A stretch of 24,881 nucleotides of DNA, taken from contig DASXBJ010000006.1 of assembly GCA_036491755.1 (NCBI GenBank), positions 1 to 24,881 of the forward strand. Reading direction: 5' to 3'. Position 1 is the first letter of the stretch, and each line of letters begins with the position of its first letter. The DNA is from DASXBJ01 sp036491755 (GTDB lineage Bacteria > Chloroflexota > Dormibacteria > Dormibacterales > Dormibacteraceae). The notes under the pieces are model-generated. The model was not told where the DNA came from and made no database searches. It saw only the letters and a list, made by a program, of their open reading frames with translations. Below are positions 17,066 through 24,397 of this stretch, in pieces. The position numbers and the translations under genes were made by a program.

Positions 17066-17751
17066 CAGTCCCGCCTGCCTTCCACGAAGACGGCGCGCGC
17101 GAGGCCAAGTGGGACGTCCACCCTGTGGCCTTTGACCCGGATCTCGACCGGCCCTTCGAAGCTGCTCTCGGCGGTCACGTCGATGCGCGTGCCGGGCAGC
17201 AGCCCGCGCCGCTCGAGCTCGCGCAGCTTGCCGGGGTCGTCGTCCGAGACGCCCTGCACGACCACCTTCTCACCCGATCGGCATTCACTCAGGGGTCGGT
17301 TGCTGACCGGCCGCACCTTGCCGCCGAGGCTGGGGATGGCGTGGCCGTGCGGATCGAGCTCAGGGCGTCCCAGGAGCTCGAAGATCCGCCGCTCCATTCG
17401 CTCGGAGATGACGTGCTCGAGCCGTTCGGCCTCTTCGTGCACCTCGTCCCAGGAGTAGCCGAGGACCTGAACGAGGAACATCTCGAGGAGGCGGTGGTGG
17501 CGGACGAGCTCCAGCGCGACCTTGCGACCCTCGCGGGTCAGCTGCTGGCCTCGGTACTTGTCGTGCTCGACCATGCCCTGGACGGAGAGCCTGGCGACCA
17601 TCTCGCTGACGCTGGGCGACGAGATGCCGAGGCGCTGGGCAAGCTCGCGGGTCGGCACGGGCCGCGAATCGCCGTGGAGCTGGTACAACGCCTTCAGGTA
17701 GTCCTCCTGGGCGCGCGTGAACGTGCTCCGGCGACCGACCTGGTCGACCAT
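17065..17751 (-). CDS. mntR: DtxR/MntR-family metal-dependent repressor
   Basis: The 228-aa cytosolic regulator has an N-terminal winged helix (about 10-72; VPTRELAQRLGISSPSVSEM, YRGQQLTREG), a helical dimer and metal-binding domain (about 75-140) and a C-terminal FeoA/SH3-like domain (about 150-226). By alignment to DtxR from memory, metal-site residues are H86, E90, H105, E112 and H113. DtxR Met10 corresponds to Asp17 and Cys102 to Glu109, the replacements found in manganese-sensing MntR. It therefore probably represses its own operon when Mn is plentiful. ATG 17751 has AGGAG only 3 nt upstream, and a predicted operator overlaps that site. The gene symbol rests on these residues and on the adjacent Nramp gene. 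Confidence 0.85.
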   Translation of the reverse strand: MVDQVGRRSTFTRAQEDYLKALYQLHGDSRPVPTRELAQRLGISSPSVSEMVARLSVQGMVEHDKYRGQQLTREGRKVALELVRHHRLLEMFLVQVLGYSWDEVHEEAERLEHVISERMERRIFELLGRPELDPHGHAIPSLGGKVRPVSNRPLSECRSGEKVVVQGVSDDDPGKLRELERRGLLPGTRIDVTAESSFEGPVEIRVKGHRVDVPLGLARAVFVEGRRD

Positions 17752-17758
17752 CGACTCC

Positions 17759-17814
17759 TAGGCTTCCCTAATTCGAAGTTCGGGCATGCCTACCATCAGA
17801 AGTAGGATAACCTA
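17759..17814 (-). promoter_or_regulatory. Three evenly spaced MntR/DtxR-type operators
   Basis: Three 12-bp elements of the form TAGG-N4-CCTA precede the repressor gene: 17759-17770 (TAGGCTTCCCTA), 17781-17792 (CGGGCATGCCTA, one arm degenerate) and 17803-17814 (TAGGATAACCTA). Their centres are exactly 22 bp apart, about two helical turns, so bound dimers would lie on one face. The upstream one, TTTAGGTTATCCTA on the minus strand, resembles the left half of IdeR/DtxR boxes. The one nearest the gene abuts the Shine-Dalgarno sequence. Confidence 0.72.
17804..17809 (-). promoter_or_regulatory. Possible -10 box of the metal operon
   Basis: TATCCT on the minus strand lies inside the outermost operator and would start transcription near 17797, within the operator array, as expected for repression. 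No good -35 hexamer is visible upstream. Confidence 0.3.
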
Positions 17815-17909
17815 AACCATGGTCAGGCTGACGCGCCTGGCGAAATCAGGTCCTCCCCATCGTGCGCCTCGACCGCAACCTTCCCCGGCGAGCGGGAAAG
17901 ATTATTCAG

Positions 17910-18665
17910 TCAGGAGCACGCGCCCGTGGTGCTGGTCGCGGGGTTGTACGTGACGCTGACGTTCGGCGTGACCGTGACAGTGGAACCGGAGGTGAAGACC
18001 GACAGGTAGTCGGCGCAGCCTTCGGCCTCGTGAAAGTCGTAGTTCACGGTGGTGACGTTCAGGAAGCTGATCACGACGCCCGAGTGGTGCATGCAGTAGT
18101 TGGTAGTGCCCACACCGTTGTCGATGCACTGGATCGCCGCCGCCCACTGCTCGAGCGTCAGGATGCTCACCGACATCGGCCCGGTGGAGGTGGCCTGGAG
18201 GTGATACGTGAACGTGTCCGGTATCCCACCGGCCAGGTACCACTTCGATCCGTTGATCGGCTGGGCGACGTTCCAGATGGTCAGCTGCGGGTGCGCCAGC
18301 TCGGCCTTGGTCTTGGCCAGCTCGCCGAGCGTCGCCGTCAGGTTGGTCGACGTGCTCTTCAGCTGATCGGTCAGGTTCTGGTTGCGCCCGGTGAGCGACT
18401 CGTTCTGGGTCGTCAGCGAGCGTATGGCGGCCTGGTTGCTGGTGTCATCCGAGTACAGGACTCCCAGGCCGGCGACCGCCACCAGCAGGGCCGCGGCGAG
18501 CGCGACCGTCCAGAGGCGCCGCTCGCGTCCCTCGAAATAGCTCGTCCATGGCGGACGGGGCGCCTGCGCGCGCCGCGGCGAAGGCGGCGGCGAGTAAGCC
18601 GCCGGCGCCGGAAGCTGCGCCGGCTCGATCGGAGGTGAGAGATGCTCCATCTCGGTCGGCGTCAT
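17910..18665 (-). CDS. Membrane-anchored coiled-coil protein, unknown function
   Basis: I do not recognise a family. The 251-aa product has a Pro-rich cytoplasmic N-terminus (about 10-42), one transmembrane helix (51-71), a Gln/Asn/Thr-rich coiled-coil stretch (about 78-124; repeated NESLTGRNQNLTDQLKS-like heptads) and a C-terminal extracytoplasmic domain (126-251) with four cysteines and many Thr/Val residues, suggesting a beta-rich fold with possible disulfides. ATG 18665 has AGGGTGAG just upstream. It follows the lipoprotein gene by 25 nt, so the two are probably co-transcribed and act together at the cell surface. The 90 nt between its stop and 17820 hold no gene. Confidence 0.75.
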   Translation of the reverse strand: MTPTEMEHLSPPIEPAQLPAPAAYSPPPSPRRAQAPRPPWTSYFEGRERRLWTVALAAALLVAVAGLGVLYSDDTSNQAAIRSLTTQNESLTGRNQNLTDQLKSTSTNLTATLGELAKTKAELAHPQLTIWNVAQPINGSKWYLAGGIPDTFTYHLQATSTGPMSVSILTLEQWAAAIQCIDNGVGTTNYCMHHSGVVISFLNVTTVNYDFHEAEGCADYLSVFTSGSTVTVTPNVSVTYNPATSTTGACS

Positions 18666-18690
18666 GATCTCACCCTGACTCGATCCTTGG

Positions 18691-19911
18691 TCAAATCTGC
18701 CCTGGCCGAGGCCACGTCCCGTACACCTGGCTGATCTGCGAGGCGGTTTCGGCCTGGCCTGCGATGTCAGCCGTGAAAGTCTTGCCATCCGGCTGCCATG
18801 CCAGCTGACAATTGGCCGTGCAGCGCGCCTCTTCGATGTAGAAGATCGCGGTCGTGTTGAGCCACGCCACTGACGAGCGGACGTTGGGCAGCTTGCCGCC
18901 GGATCGTCCCCCATGGCCGTACAGCCAGACGCTCGGCGATCCGGACGAGTCGCGCACCGTAAACGCAAGATTGTCGTCGCCCGCGTCGGCCCGAGGCCGG
19001 ATCCAGGTGAGCGTTTGGCCCATCGCCTGTGAGGCGCCGGTGCTCGAGTCCCACACCTGGATCGCTCCCGAGCCGGGCTGGCGGTAGTACAGCTTGCTGC
19101 CGGTGCTGCCCCAGGTCGCCATGGTGCCCGTCGGCAGAGAGAAGGCGAGGCTGCCGTCTGTCGTCCGGCGCACCTGGAGCTGATCGCCCGAGCTGGTGTA
19201 GGTCTGCACGAATGCGAAGAACCCGCCATCGGGTGAGAAGGCAAGGTATGCGTCGTCCTCGTTGGGGTTGTTGCCCCGGCCGGGTACCGTGCCCAATGTG
19301 GCGACGACGCGGTCGCCGCCTCCGCTCAACAGGTGGACGTTGACCGAGCGGCCATCAGAGGTCACGTAGGCGAGAAACCCACGATCCGGGCTCCACGCGT
19401 GGATGCCATCCAGGAACTCGCCGCCCTGCCAGCTGGTGGCGACCGTGGAGATCCCCGTGAACAGGTCCAGAAAGGCGATCACGCTGGTGCCCGGATGGCC
19501 GGGACCGCCCTGCGTCGCATACCACGAGATCGTCTGCTGGGTCACCAGCGCGGGTTGAAACGACCCTCCTGACAGGGTGCAGATCGGATGAGGGTTCTTG
19601 GCGTCGGTGACGTCGGCCACTATGGGCCTGGACGCTCCCTGCATCAGCATCACAGCTTCCGCGGCGGCGGGCTGACCCGAGCAGGTCGCCTGCAGCGCGG
19701 CCCAGGACGGCACGGTCGCGGGGCTCGGGATGGGAGATGGCGAAGCGACCGGGCTGGCTTCCGGGCTGGGCGACGGAGAGGGACTGGGGCTTGGGCTGGG
19801 GGTCGTCCGCGCCGGGGTTGGGCTTGGGTGCGATGCGAGCGGACCGTTGGCCGAACAACCCGCGGCGGCCAGGACGAAGCACAGGAGAGCTACCCCTTTC
19901 CTCACAACCAC
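18691..19911 (-). CDS. Lipoprotein with WD40/TolB-like beta-propeller
   Basis: The product, about 406 aa, has a short basic start (VVVRKG), a hydrophobic core and a lipobox AAGC with Cys19, so it should be a lipid-anchored surface protein. A Pro-Ser-Thr linker with tandem SP dipeptides (about 26-65) follows. The rest contains repeated propeller-like strands: AWSPDRGFLAYVTSDG, LAFSPDGGFFAFVQT, ATWGSTGSKLYYRQP, LAWQPDGKTFTADI, resembling PD40/TolB or WD40 blades. No catalytic motif is visible. GTG 19911 or GTG 19905 both fit the signal peptide; neither has a good Shine-Dalgarno. A LexA-type palindrome lies 7 nt upstream. Confidence 0.78.
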   Translation of the reverse strand: MVVRKGVALLCFVLAAAGCSANGPLASHPSPTPARTTPSPSPSPSPSPSPEASPVASPSPIPSPATVPSWAALQATCSGQPAAAEAVMLMQGASRPIVADVTDAKNPHPICTLSGGSFQPALVTQQTISWYATQGGPGHPGTSVIAFLDLFTGISTVATSWQGGEFLDGIHAWSPDRGFLAYVTSDGRSVNVHLLSGGGDRVVATLGTVPGRGNNPNEDDAYLAFSPDGGFFAFVQTYTSSGDQLQVRRTTDGSLAFSLPTGTMATWGSTGSKLYYRQPGSGAIQVWDSSTGASQAMGQTLTWIRPRADAGDDNLAFTVRDSSGSPSVWLYGHGGRSGGKLPNVRSSVAWLNTTAIFYIEEARCTANCQLAWQPDGKTFTADIAGQAETASQISQVYGTWPRPGQI

Positions 19912-19917
19912 ACTCAA

Positions 19918-19931
19918 CGAACGAGAGTTCG
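19918..19931 (-). promoter_or_regulatory. LexA-type (SOS) palindrome upstream of the lipoprotein operon
   Basis: CGAACGAGAGTTCG is a CGAAC-N4-GTTCG palindrome, the second in the window with identical 5-bp arms. It lies just before the lipoprotein start and just downstream of a possible -10 box TAACGT (minus strand, 19940-19935), so it would cover the transcription start. No other gene start is close. Confidence 0.55.
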
Positions 19932-19974
19932 AGGACGTTACGGAGATGCGGTTTCCCCCACCTCCCCACAATAG

Positions 19975-20004
19975 GCGGGCTTGCCGCTCTCGTTTAGAGC
20001 CCGC
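19975..20004 (-). terminator. Possible terminator hairpin after the glycosylase gene
   Basis: GCGGGCT (19975-19981) and AGCCCGC (19998-20004) are complementary, with a nested GCTCT-CGTTT-AGAGC alternative hairpin. It lies 38 nt downstream of the nei stop. The U-run on the minus strand is poor (CTATTG), so function is uncertain. Confidence 0.35.
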
Positions 20005-20041
20005 TTAAGGAATCAGATCTCATGGGCACACGCGTCCTGAT

Positions 20042-20839
20042 CTACCGCCTGATGCTCGAGGGGGCGATGGCGCCGGGCATGACCTGGCCCGGCTGGCAGG
20101 CCGGACACCAGTACGTGAGGCGCGCATGCTCGCCCTGCGCGCGGACCTTGATGGGCGTCCCGCAGCGCGGACACGGCCTGCTTCCGCGTCCGTGGACGGC
20201 CCCTCTGCCGTAGCCGGGAAAGCGCCGGTCGAAGCCGCCCCGCAGGTTTGCCAGCATCGCCTCGCGGGCCGTCTCGTACAGGGCGGACAGATCTTCGTCC
20301 GGGATGGCGGTCGACGAGATCCACGGGTTGACGCGCCGATGCCACAGCGCCTCGCAGCGGTAGACGTTGCCGATACCTGCGGTGACTCGCTGGTTCAGCA
20401 ACAGCTCACCAACCGCCACGGGACCGAGGGCGCGCGCTCGCGAGACGACATCGGCGACGGCCCAATCGCCGTCCAGGATGTCCGGACCGAGATGCCCGAC
20501 CGAGGTCGCAGTGTTGCGCACCAGCGCCACGATCGGGGCGCCGAAGCAAACCGCCACCGCGTCCTCGGTTTCGAGCAGCGCCTTCAGCTGCCACTCGGGG
20601 CGTCGCCAGCGCTCGCCCGGACGGTAAAGGTGCCAGGCGCCGCGCATCCGCATGTGGGAATGGAGCGCGAGCCCACTGTCGAAACGGATCAGGAGGTGCT
20701 TGCCGACCGGCTCGACGGCGGTGACTGTGCTGCCGGCCAGGCGCTTGAGTGCGTCGGGCCGGGCCGCGGTGATCAGCTTGCCCTCCAGCCCGGAGCGCAA
20801 GGTGGCCGCCGTCCGCCAGATCGTGTCGCCCTCAGGCAT
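20042..20839 (-). CDS. nei: Endonuclease VIII-family DNA glycosylase (Nei)
   Basis: The 265-aa product is a bifunctional DNA glycosylase/AP lyase of the Fpg/Nei family for oxidised bases. It begins MPEGDTIW; the N-terminal Pro and Glu3 are the catalytic residues after Met removal, and GDT favours Nei over Fpg. Lys47 lies in the conserved GKHLLIRF segment. The helix-two-turn-helix domain spans about 125-215 with LLNQRVTAGIGNVYRCEALW (148-166). A zinc finger uses Cys223, Cys226, Cys245 and Cys248. A short basic tail follows. It lies 33 nt after the vWA gene, probably the last gene of that operon, which would tie base-excision repair to the J-domain and vWA pair. Confidence 0.92.
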   Translation of the reverse strand: MPEGDTIWRTAATLRSGLEGKLITAARPDALKRLAGSTVTAVEPVGKHLLIRFDSGLALHSHMRMRGAWHLYRPGERWRRPEWQLKALLETEDAVAVCFGAPIVALVRNTATSVGHLGPDILDGDWAVADVVSRARALGPVAVGELLLNQRVTAGIGNVYRCEALWHRRVNPWISSTAIPDEDLSALYETAREAMLANLRGGFDRRFPGYGRGAVHGRGSRPCPRCGTPIKVRAQGEHARLTYWCPACQPGQVMPGAIAPSSIRR

Positions 20840-20872
20840 CTGGTGAATGGGTCAAACCCTCGGGGTCCCTCC

Positions 20873-21604
20873 TTACTGCTCTCTGCTTGACGGAGGCAGG
20901 CTCAGGTACTCCTTCACGTTGCCGCCCGCAAGCTTGTGGACGGCGGCAACGGTCGAGGCCACCTGGGCTGCGATCTTGTCGAATATGGCCAGGATCTTGG
21001 CGAAGTCGCCGCCCGACTCGACCTTCCACCAGTAGCCCCCGGTGTCGGTCGCCATCGACTTGAAATATTTGATGTTCGGAGACAGGACGAAGGCGATGGC
21101 GCCCGCCTCGCGCAGCCGGCCGGTGATGGTCGAGGGATGCAGCTGTCGTTGCAGCGCCGGCTCGTCCGTGATGAGGATCACGACCTTCATCGCATCCGGC
21201 CGGAAGCCGGGTTGCTTGAGGGCGGCCTGGATCGCTTCGAGCGACGATTCGCCCTCGTTGTCTCCACCGGAATTGCGCGGGAGGCCGCGCAGCAAAGCCT
21301 TCACCCGGTTCGCGCTCGAGCTGAACGGGGTAGCCACGATCCGGTCCCCCTCGATCGTCAGGTCGCCGAACCCGACCACGGCGGCGGCCCAGTCGATTTT
21401 CTTGGTGGCGAGCCGGTCGACAAACGACTCGCATGTCTCTATCAAGCCGTCGATCTTGTCGTTCATGCTGCCGGTGGTGTCGATCACGAACACAAGGTCG
21501 GCGCGCGCCTTCGCCGAGTCCTGGCCCATCTCCATCCGGAAGACCTTCGCCTCGTCGGCGGCCGGTAGATCGGAATGGGCCGGAGCCGGCTGGATCTTGC
21601 TCAT
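20873..21604 (-). CDS. Soluble vWA-domain protein
   Basis: The 243-aa product is a single von Willebrand factor A domain without signal peptide or membrane helix, so it is cytosolic. The metal-ion-dependent adhesion site is DTTGSMN (42-48), a DxTxS form, preceded by ADLVFVI; GGDNEGESSLEAI (113-125) and LITDEPA (144-150) supply the other conserved parts. The remainder fits a Rossmann-like vWA fold. ATG 21604 overlaps the stop of the J-domain gene (ATGA), so expression is coupled. vWA proteins commonly scaffold complexes, often with AAA ATPases or chaperones; the partner here is probably the J-domain protein. Confidence 0.85.
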   Translation of the reverse strand: MSKIQPAPAHSDLPAADEAKVFRMEMGQDSAKARADLVFVIDTTGSMNDKIDGLIETCESFVDRLATKKIDWAAAVVGFGDLTIEGDRIVATPFSSSANRVKALLRGLPRNSGGDNEGESSLEAIQAALKQPGFRPDAMKVVILITDEPALQRQLHPSTITGRLREAGAIAFVLSPNIKYFKSMATDTGGYWWKVESGGDFAKILAIFDKIAAQVASTVAAVHKLAGGNVKEYLSLPPSSREQ

Positions 21605-22128
21605 GAGCGCTCCTTGGCCGACACGGTGAGCTCGATGTCGCCGCTGAGCGTGGCGCCAGGCTTCAGGAAACCGGCGGCGAACGCCAGTGTCAGCTCGACG
21701 TCGGCGGGCAGGGTCTCGGCGCTCCAGCGCCAGTGCACGTCGGCCTGGTTCCAGGGCGGACGGAGCGCGAGGTCGATCCGGTGTTGCGCGGGATCGAACC
21801 TGGGGCCGGACGCCTGCCGCAGCCGGACCGAGAACTTGACCTCTCGCGCGGCAGGGTCGACGGCGCGCAGCACGACGTCGGCGGGCGTGATCTCCAGCTG
21901 GGGCGTGCGCGCCCCGGTTCGAGCGTCGTAATCAGCGCGGAGATCGGGTTTGCCGAGGATTCGAAACGCTTCGTTGATCCGCTTCATCTGCGCTTCGGCG
22001 GACGCGTCGCCGGTGTTGTGATCGGGGTGGTACCTGAGGGCCAGGCGCTTGTAGGCGGCCGCGATCACCTCGTGATCAGCGGATGGATCTACCTGAAGAA
22101 CGCGATACAGATCCCCATCAGCCGGCAA
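21601..22128 (-). CDS. J-domain (DnaJ-like) protein with a novel C-terminal domain
   Basis: The 175-aa product has an N-terminal J domain (about 6-69; LYRVLQVDPSADHEVIAAAY, HPD at 34-36, AFRILGKPDLRADYD), which stimulates DnaK/Hsp70. The remaining 100 residues (LEITPADVVLRAVD... to KERS) alternate hydrophobic and charged residues, suggesting a beta-sandwich, and lack the zinc finger of classical DnaJ. TTG 22128 is chosen because GGAGG lies 9 nt upstream and the J domain begins a few codons later; upstream in-frame sequence runs into the divergent gene. No dnaK or grpE is nearby. It is coupled to the vWA gene. Confidence 0.83.
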   Translation of the reverse strand: MPADGDLYRVLQVDPSADHEVIAAAYKRLALRYHPDHNTGDASAEAQMKRINEAFRILGKPDLRADYDARTGARTPQLEITPADVVLRAVDPAAREVKFSVRLRQASGPRFDPAQHRIDLALRPPWNQADVHWRWSAETLPADVELTLAFAAGFLKPGATLSGDIELTVSAKERS

Positions 22129-22166
22129 CTCTGCCCACCTCCACCTTCGGTACAAGATACCCAGAA

Positions 22167-23486
22167 GTGGCACGCATCCGGTTGACCGTAGAGGTTCGAG
22201 AGGCCCCCATCGCGGGGGTCGGGGCAAAGGCCATCCGGCGCCCTCGCCGCCCAGGCGCGTCGGCACCGGGCCGGCCGGCGATCGGCACGGCACGGCGAAG
22301 GCTGGGAAGGATCTCGCTCCTGGTCGCGGTGCTGCTGGTCGCGGCAGGGGCCGTCAATTACTTCAGGCCCATCCCCGCCGCGGCGGCCGTCAGCAATGGG
22401 CTGTCCCAATACACCATCACGGGGGCTCAGCCGGCACTTCCCTGGCCGAATGTGGGCTCCGCCGCCGTTGGCGCGACCGGGATCGGCTTGATCGGCACCT
22501 CCGGCGACCCCGCGCCCGTTCCGGCCGCGAGCGTGGCGAAGGTCATGGCGGCGCTCGTCCTCCTGGCCGACCGGCCGCTCCAGCTTGGCAACGACGGACC
22601 GACCCTGACCATGACCGAGCAGGACGTCGCGACCTACCAGGCCGACGCCGCCGACCAGCAGTCGGTCGTGCCGGTGATGTCGGGTGAGATGCTGACCGAG
22701 TACGAGGCGCTCGAGGCCCTGCTGATCCCGTCCGGCAACAACATCGCGGAAACGCTTGCGCGATGGGACGCCGGCTCGGTCACGGCATTCGTGGCCAAGA
22801 TGAACCAGCGGGCCGCCGCCCTCCACCTGACCAAGACCACGTTCGCAGACCCCGCCGGTGTCTCGGCCCAGACCGTCAGCACCCCCACCGACATGCTGTA
22901 TCTGGGCATGGCCGCGATGCAGCAGCCGGTGCTGGCCCAGATCGTGGGCCGGGTCCAGGCGATCCTTCCAGTCGCAGGCCTCGTCTACAACGTGAACGGG
23001 GCGCTGGGCCAGAGCGGGATCATCGGGATCAAGACCGGCGTGAACGCCGGCGCGACCTTCCTCTTCGCCGCGGCCGCGACCATCGATGGCCACCCGCTCA
23101 CGATCTATGGCTGCGTCACGGGTCAACCGACGCTGGCCATCGCGTTCGACGCCGCGCAGGCGCTGATCGGAGCGATGCAGTCCGCCCTGAAGATGCGCCC
23201 TCTCTACTCTCGCAACGATGTCGTCGGCGTGTACAACACCGCATGGGGAAGCCAGGCCAACCTGGTCTCGACCGAGGACCTGACGCTCGTCGAGTGGCCG
23301 GGCATGATCCTGCGCCAGCAGCTCAACACACAGACGCTCGCCGTCGACGGATCGGTGCCGAGCGGAACCCAGGCAGGCACCATGCACGTGGTTCTGGGCG
23401 ACCAGCAGGCGGACATACCGCTCGTCACGTCGGGTTCCCTGGTCCCCCCAGGCCTTGCCTGGCGCCTGATTCGCATCAACTGGTGA
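22167..23486 (+). CDS. D-alanyl-D-alanine carboxypeptidase, peptidase family S11
   Basis: The 439-aa product resembles low-molecular-weight penicillin-binding proteins that trim peptidoglycan stem peptides outside the membrane. The three active-site motifs are SVAK (122-125, nucleophile Ser), SGN (189-191) and KTG (289-291). A basic Arg-rich cytoplasmic tail (about 1-48) precedes a signal anchor (about 49-64). The C-terminal part after KTG is long enough for an extra beta domain, as in DacA. GTG 22167 is the best start: it lies in the 39-nt gap from the divergent J-domain gene and keeps the basic N-terminus; a Shine-Dalgarno is not evident. The open frame extends back to 22083 over the divergent gene. 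Confidence 0.87.
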   Translation: MARIRLTVEVREAPIAGVGAKAIRRPRRPGASAPGRPAIGTARRRLGRISLLVAVLLVAAGAVNYFRPIPAAAAVSNGLSQYTITGAQPALPWPNVGSAAVGATGIGLIGTSGDPAPVPAASVAKVMAALVLLADRPLQLGNDGPTLTMTEQDVATYQADAADQQSVVPVMSGEMLTEYEALEALLIPSGNNIAETLARWDAGSVTAFVAKMNQRAAALHLTKTTFADPAGVSAQTVSTPTDMLYLGMAAMQQPVLAQIVGRVQAILPVAGLVYNVNGALGQSGIIGIKTGVNAGATFLFAAAATIDGHPLTIYGCVTGQPTLAIAFDAAQALIGAMQSALKMRPLYSRNDVVGVYNTAWGSQANLVSTEDLTLVEWPGMILRQQLNTQTLAVDGSVPSGTQAGTMHVVLGDQQADIPLVTSGSLVPPGLAWRLIRINW

Positions 23487-23511
23487 GCTGATCGTCCCGA
23501 CACCGACGTGG

Positions 23512-23517
23512 CATATT
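23512..23517 (+). promoter_or_regulatory. Likely -10 box for a leaderless AraC-type regulator transcript
   Basis: CATATT ends 6 nt before the GTG at 23524, with no Shine-Dalgarno. This spacing matches CATTAT-N6-GTG at 8958 and TATCAT-N6-ATG at 184. The -35 region is weak. Confidence 0.45.
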
Positions 23518-23523
23518 GGTCTG

Positions 23524-23943
23524 GTGAGGATCGCCGACCTGGTGCGGCTCCGGCGGGCCCGGGATCGCATGGATCGGGCTTACGAGCAACCGCTTGACGT
23601 CCCCGCTCTCGCGCGTGGCGCCGCCATGTCGCCCGGGCACTTCTCGCGCAGCTTCCGCGAGGCCTTCGGCGAGAGCCCGTACTCCCACCTGATGACAAGA
23701 CGGATCGAGCGCGCCAAGACCCTGCTGCGGCGGGGCGACATGAGCGTCACCGAGGTCTGTTTCGCGGTCGGTTGTACCTCGCTCGGGTCGTTCAGCTCGA
23801 GGTTCACCGAGCTCGTCGGCGAGAGCCCCAGCGCATACCGTGCGCGGAGCCACGACGACAGCGCCCCGATCCCGGCCTGCTTCGTCAAGGTTTTGACCAG
23901 ACCGGTCAGGAATGAAGAAGCAAAATCCCCAGCCCGGGCCTAA
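23524..23943 (+). CDS. Short AraC-family transcriptional regulator
   Basis: The 139-aa product is essentially an isolated AraC/XylS double helix-turn-helix domain. The first helix pair is LDVPALARGAAMSPGHFSRSF followed by GESPYSHLMTRRIERAKTLL, and the second is MSVTEVCFAVGCTSLGSFSSRF followed by GESPSAYRAR, both hallmark patterns. There is no ligand-binding N-terminal domain, as in SoxS/MarA-type regulators. GTG 23524 gives a natural N-terminus and follows the CATATT box. The stop codon TAA lies within the possible -10 box of the next gene, and order and spacing suggest it regulates the VOC and UvrA-like genes downstream. Confidence 0.87.
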   Translation: MRIADLVRLRRARDRMDRAYEQPLDVPALARGAAMSPGHFSRSFREAFGESPYSHLMTRRIERAKTLLRRGDMSVTEVCFAVGCTSLGSFSSRFTELVGESPSAYRARSHDDSAPIPACFVKVLTRPVRNEEAKSPARA

Positions 23944-23946
23944 CGT
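23941..23946 (+). promoter_or_regulatory. Possible internal -10 box for the VOC gene
   Basis: TAACGT overlaps the AraC stop codon and ends 7 nt before ATG 23954, consistent with a leaderless transcript for the VOC gene. The -35 region is not convincing. Confidence 0.35.
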
Positions 23947-23953
23947 GGTCGGC

Positions 23954-24382
23954 ATGGAATTGAAACTTTCGACCTGCTTCATCGCCGTCCACGATCATGA
24001 CGAGGCGCTTGCCTTCTACCGGGACGCCCTCGGCCTCGAGGTCCGCAACGACGTCAAGTACGAAGGCATGCGATGGGTCACTGTCGGCCCACCGTCGCAG
24101 CCCGACGTGAACATCGTGCTCGAGCCGCCGGCGGCCGGCCCGGACGCCTCACCCGACGACAGGAGAACCATGACCGAGCTGCTGGCCAAGGGAATGCTGC
24201 GAGGCGTCATCTTCACGACCGACGACTGCGATGCCACCTTCGAGAGGATCCGGGCGGCCGGCGGCGAGGTCCTCCAGGAGCCCATGGATCAGTTTTACGG
24301 CGTCCGCGACTGCGCCTTTCGCGACCCTTCGGGCAACATGCTGAGGATCAACCAGCCACGCGTGGCCGCCGCTAAAAGCTAG
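23954..24382 (+). CDS. VOC-superfamily protein (glyoxalase/bleomycin-resistance fold)
   Basis: The 142-aa product has two beta-alpha-beta-beta-beta repeats of the vicinal oxygen chelate fold: HDEALAFYRDALGLEV (about 14-29) and FTTDDCDATFERIRAAGGEV, ending FRDPSGNMLRINQP. The positions that hold metal ligands in glyoxalases appear replaced: Thr7 aligns with the first His, and the Arg in GNMLRI aligns with the usual Glu. A ligand-binding or sequestering role, as in bleomycin-resistance proteins, is therefore more likely than metal catalysis. ATG 23954 is chosen over an in-frame ATG at 23912 inside the regulator gene. It precedes the UvrA-like gene by 15 nt. Confidence 0.85.
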   Translation: MELKLSTCFIAVHDHDEALAFYRDALGLEVRNDVKYEGMRWVTVGPPSQPDVNIVLEPPAAGPDASPDDRRTMTELLAKGMLRGVIFTTDDCDATFERIRAAGGEVLQEPMDQFYGVRDCAFRDPSGNMLRINQPRVAAAKS

Positions 24383-24397
24383 CTCGGCACCCACGCG

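Noticed and set aside
17881..17898. TTCCC/GGGAA inverted repeat downstream of the coiled-coil gene
   Set aside because: A 5-bp stem without a U-run is not enough for a terminator.
22083..22166. Upstream extension of the D,D-carboxypeptidase frame
   Set aside because: It would overlap the start of the divergent J-domain gene and adds acidic sequence ahead of a basic N-terminus.
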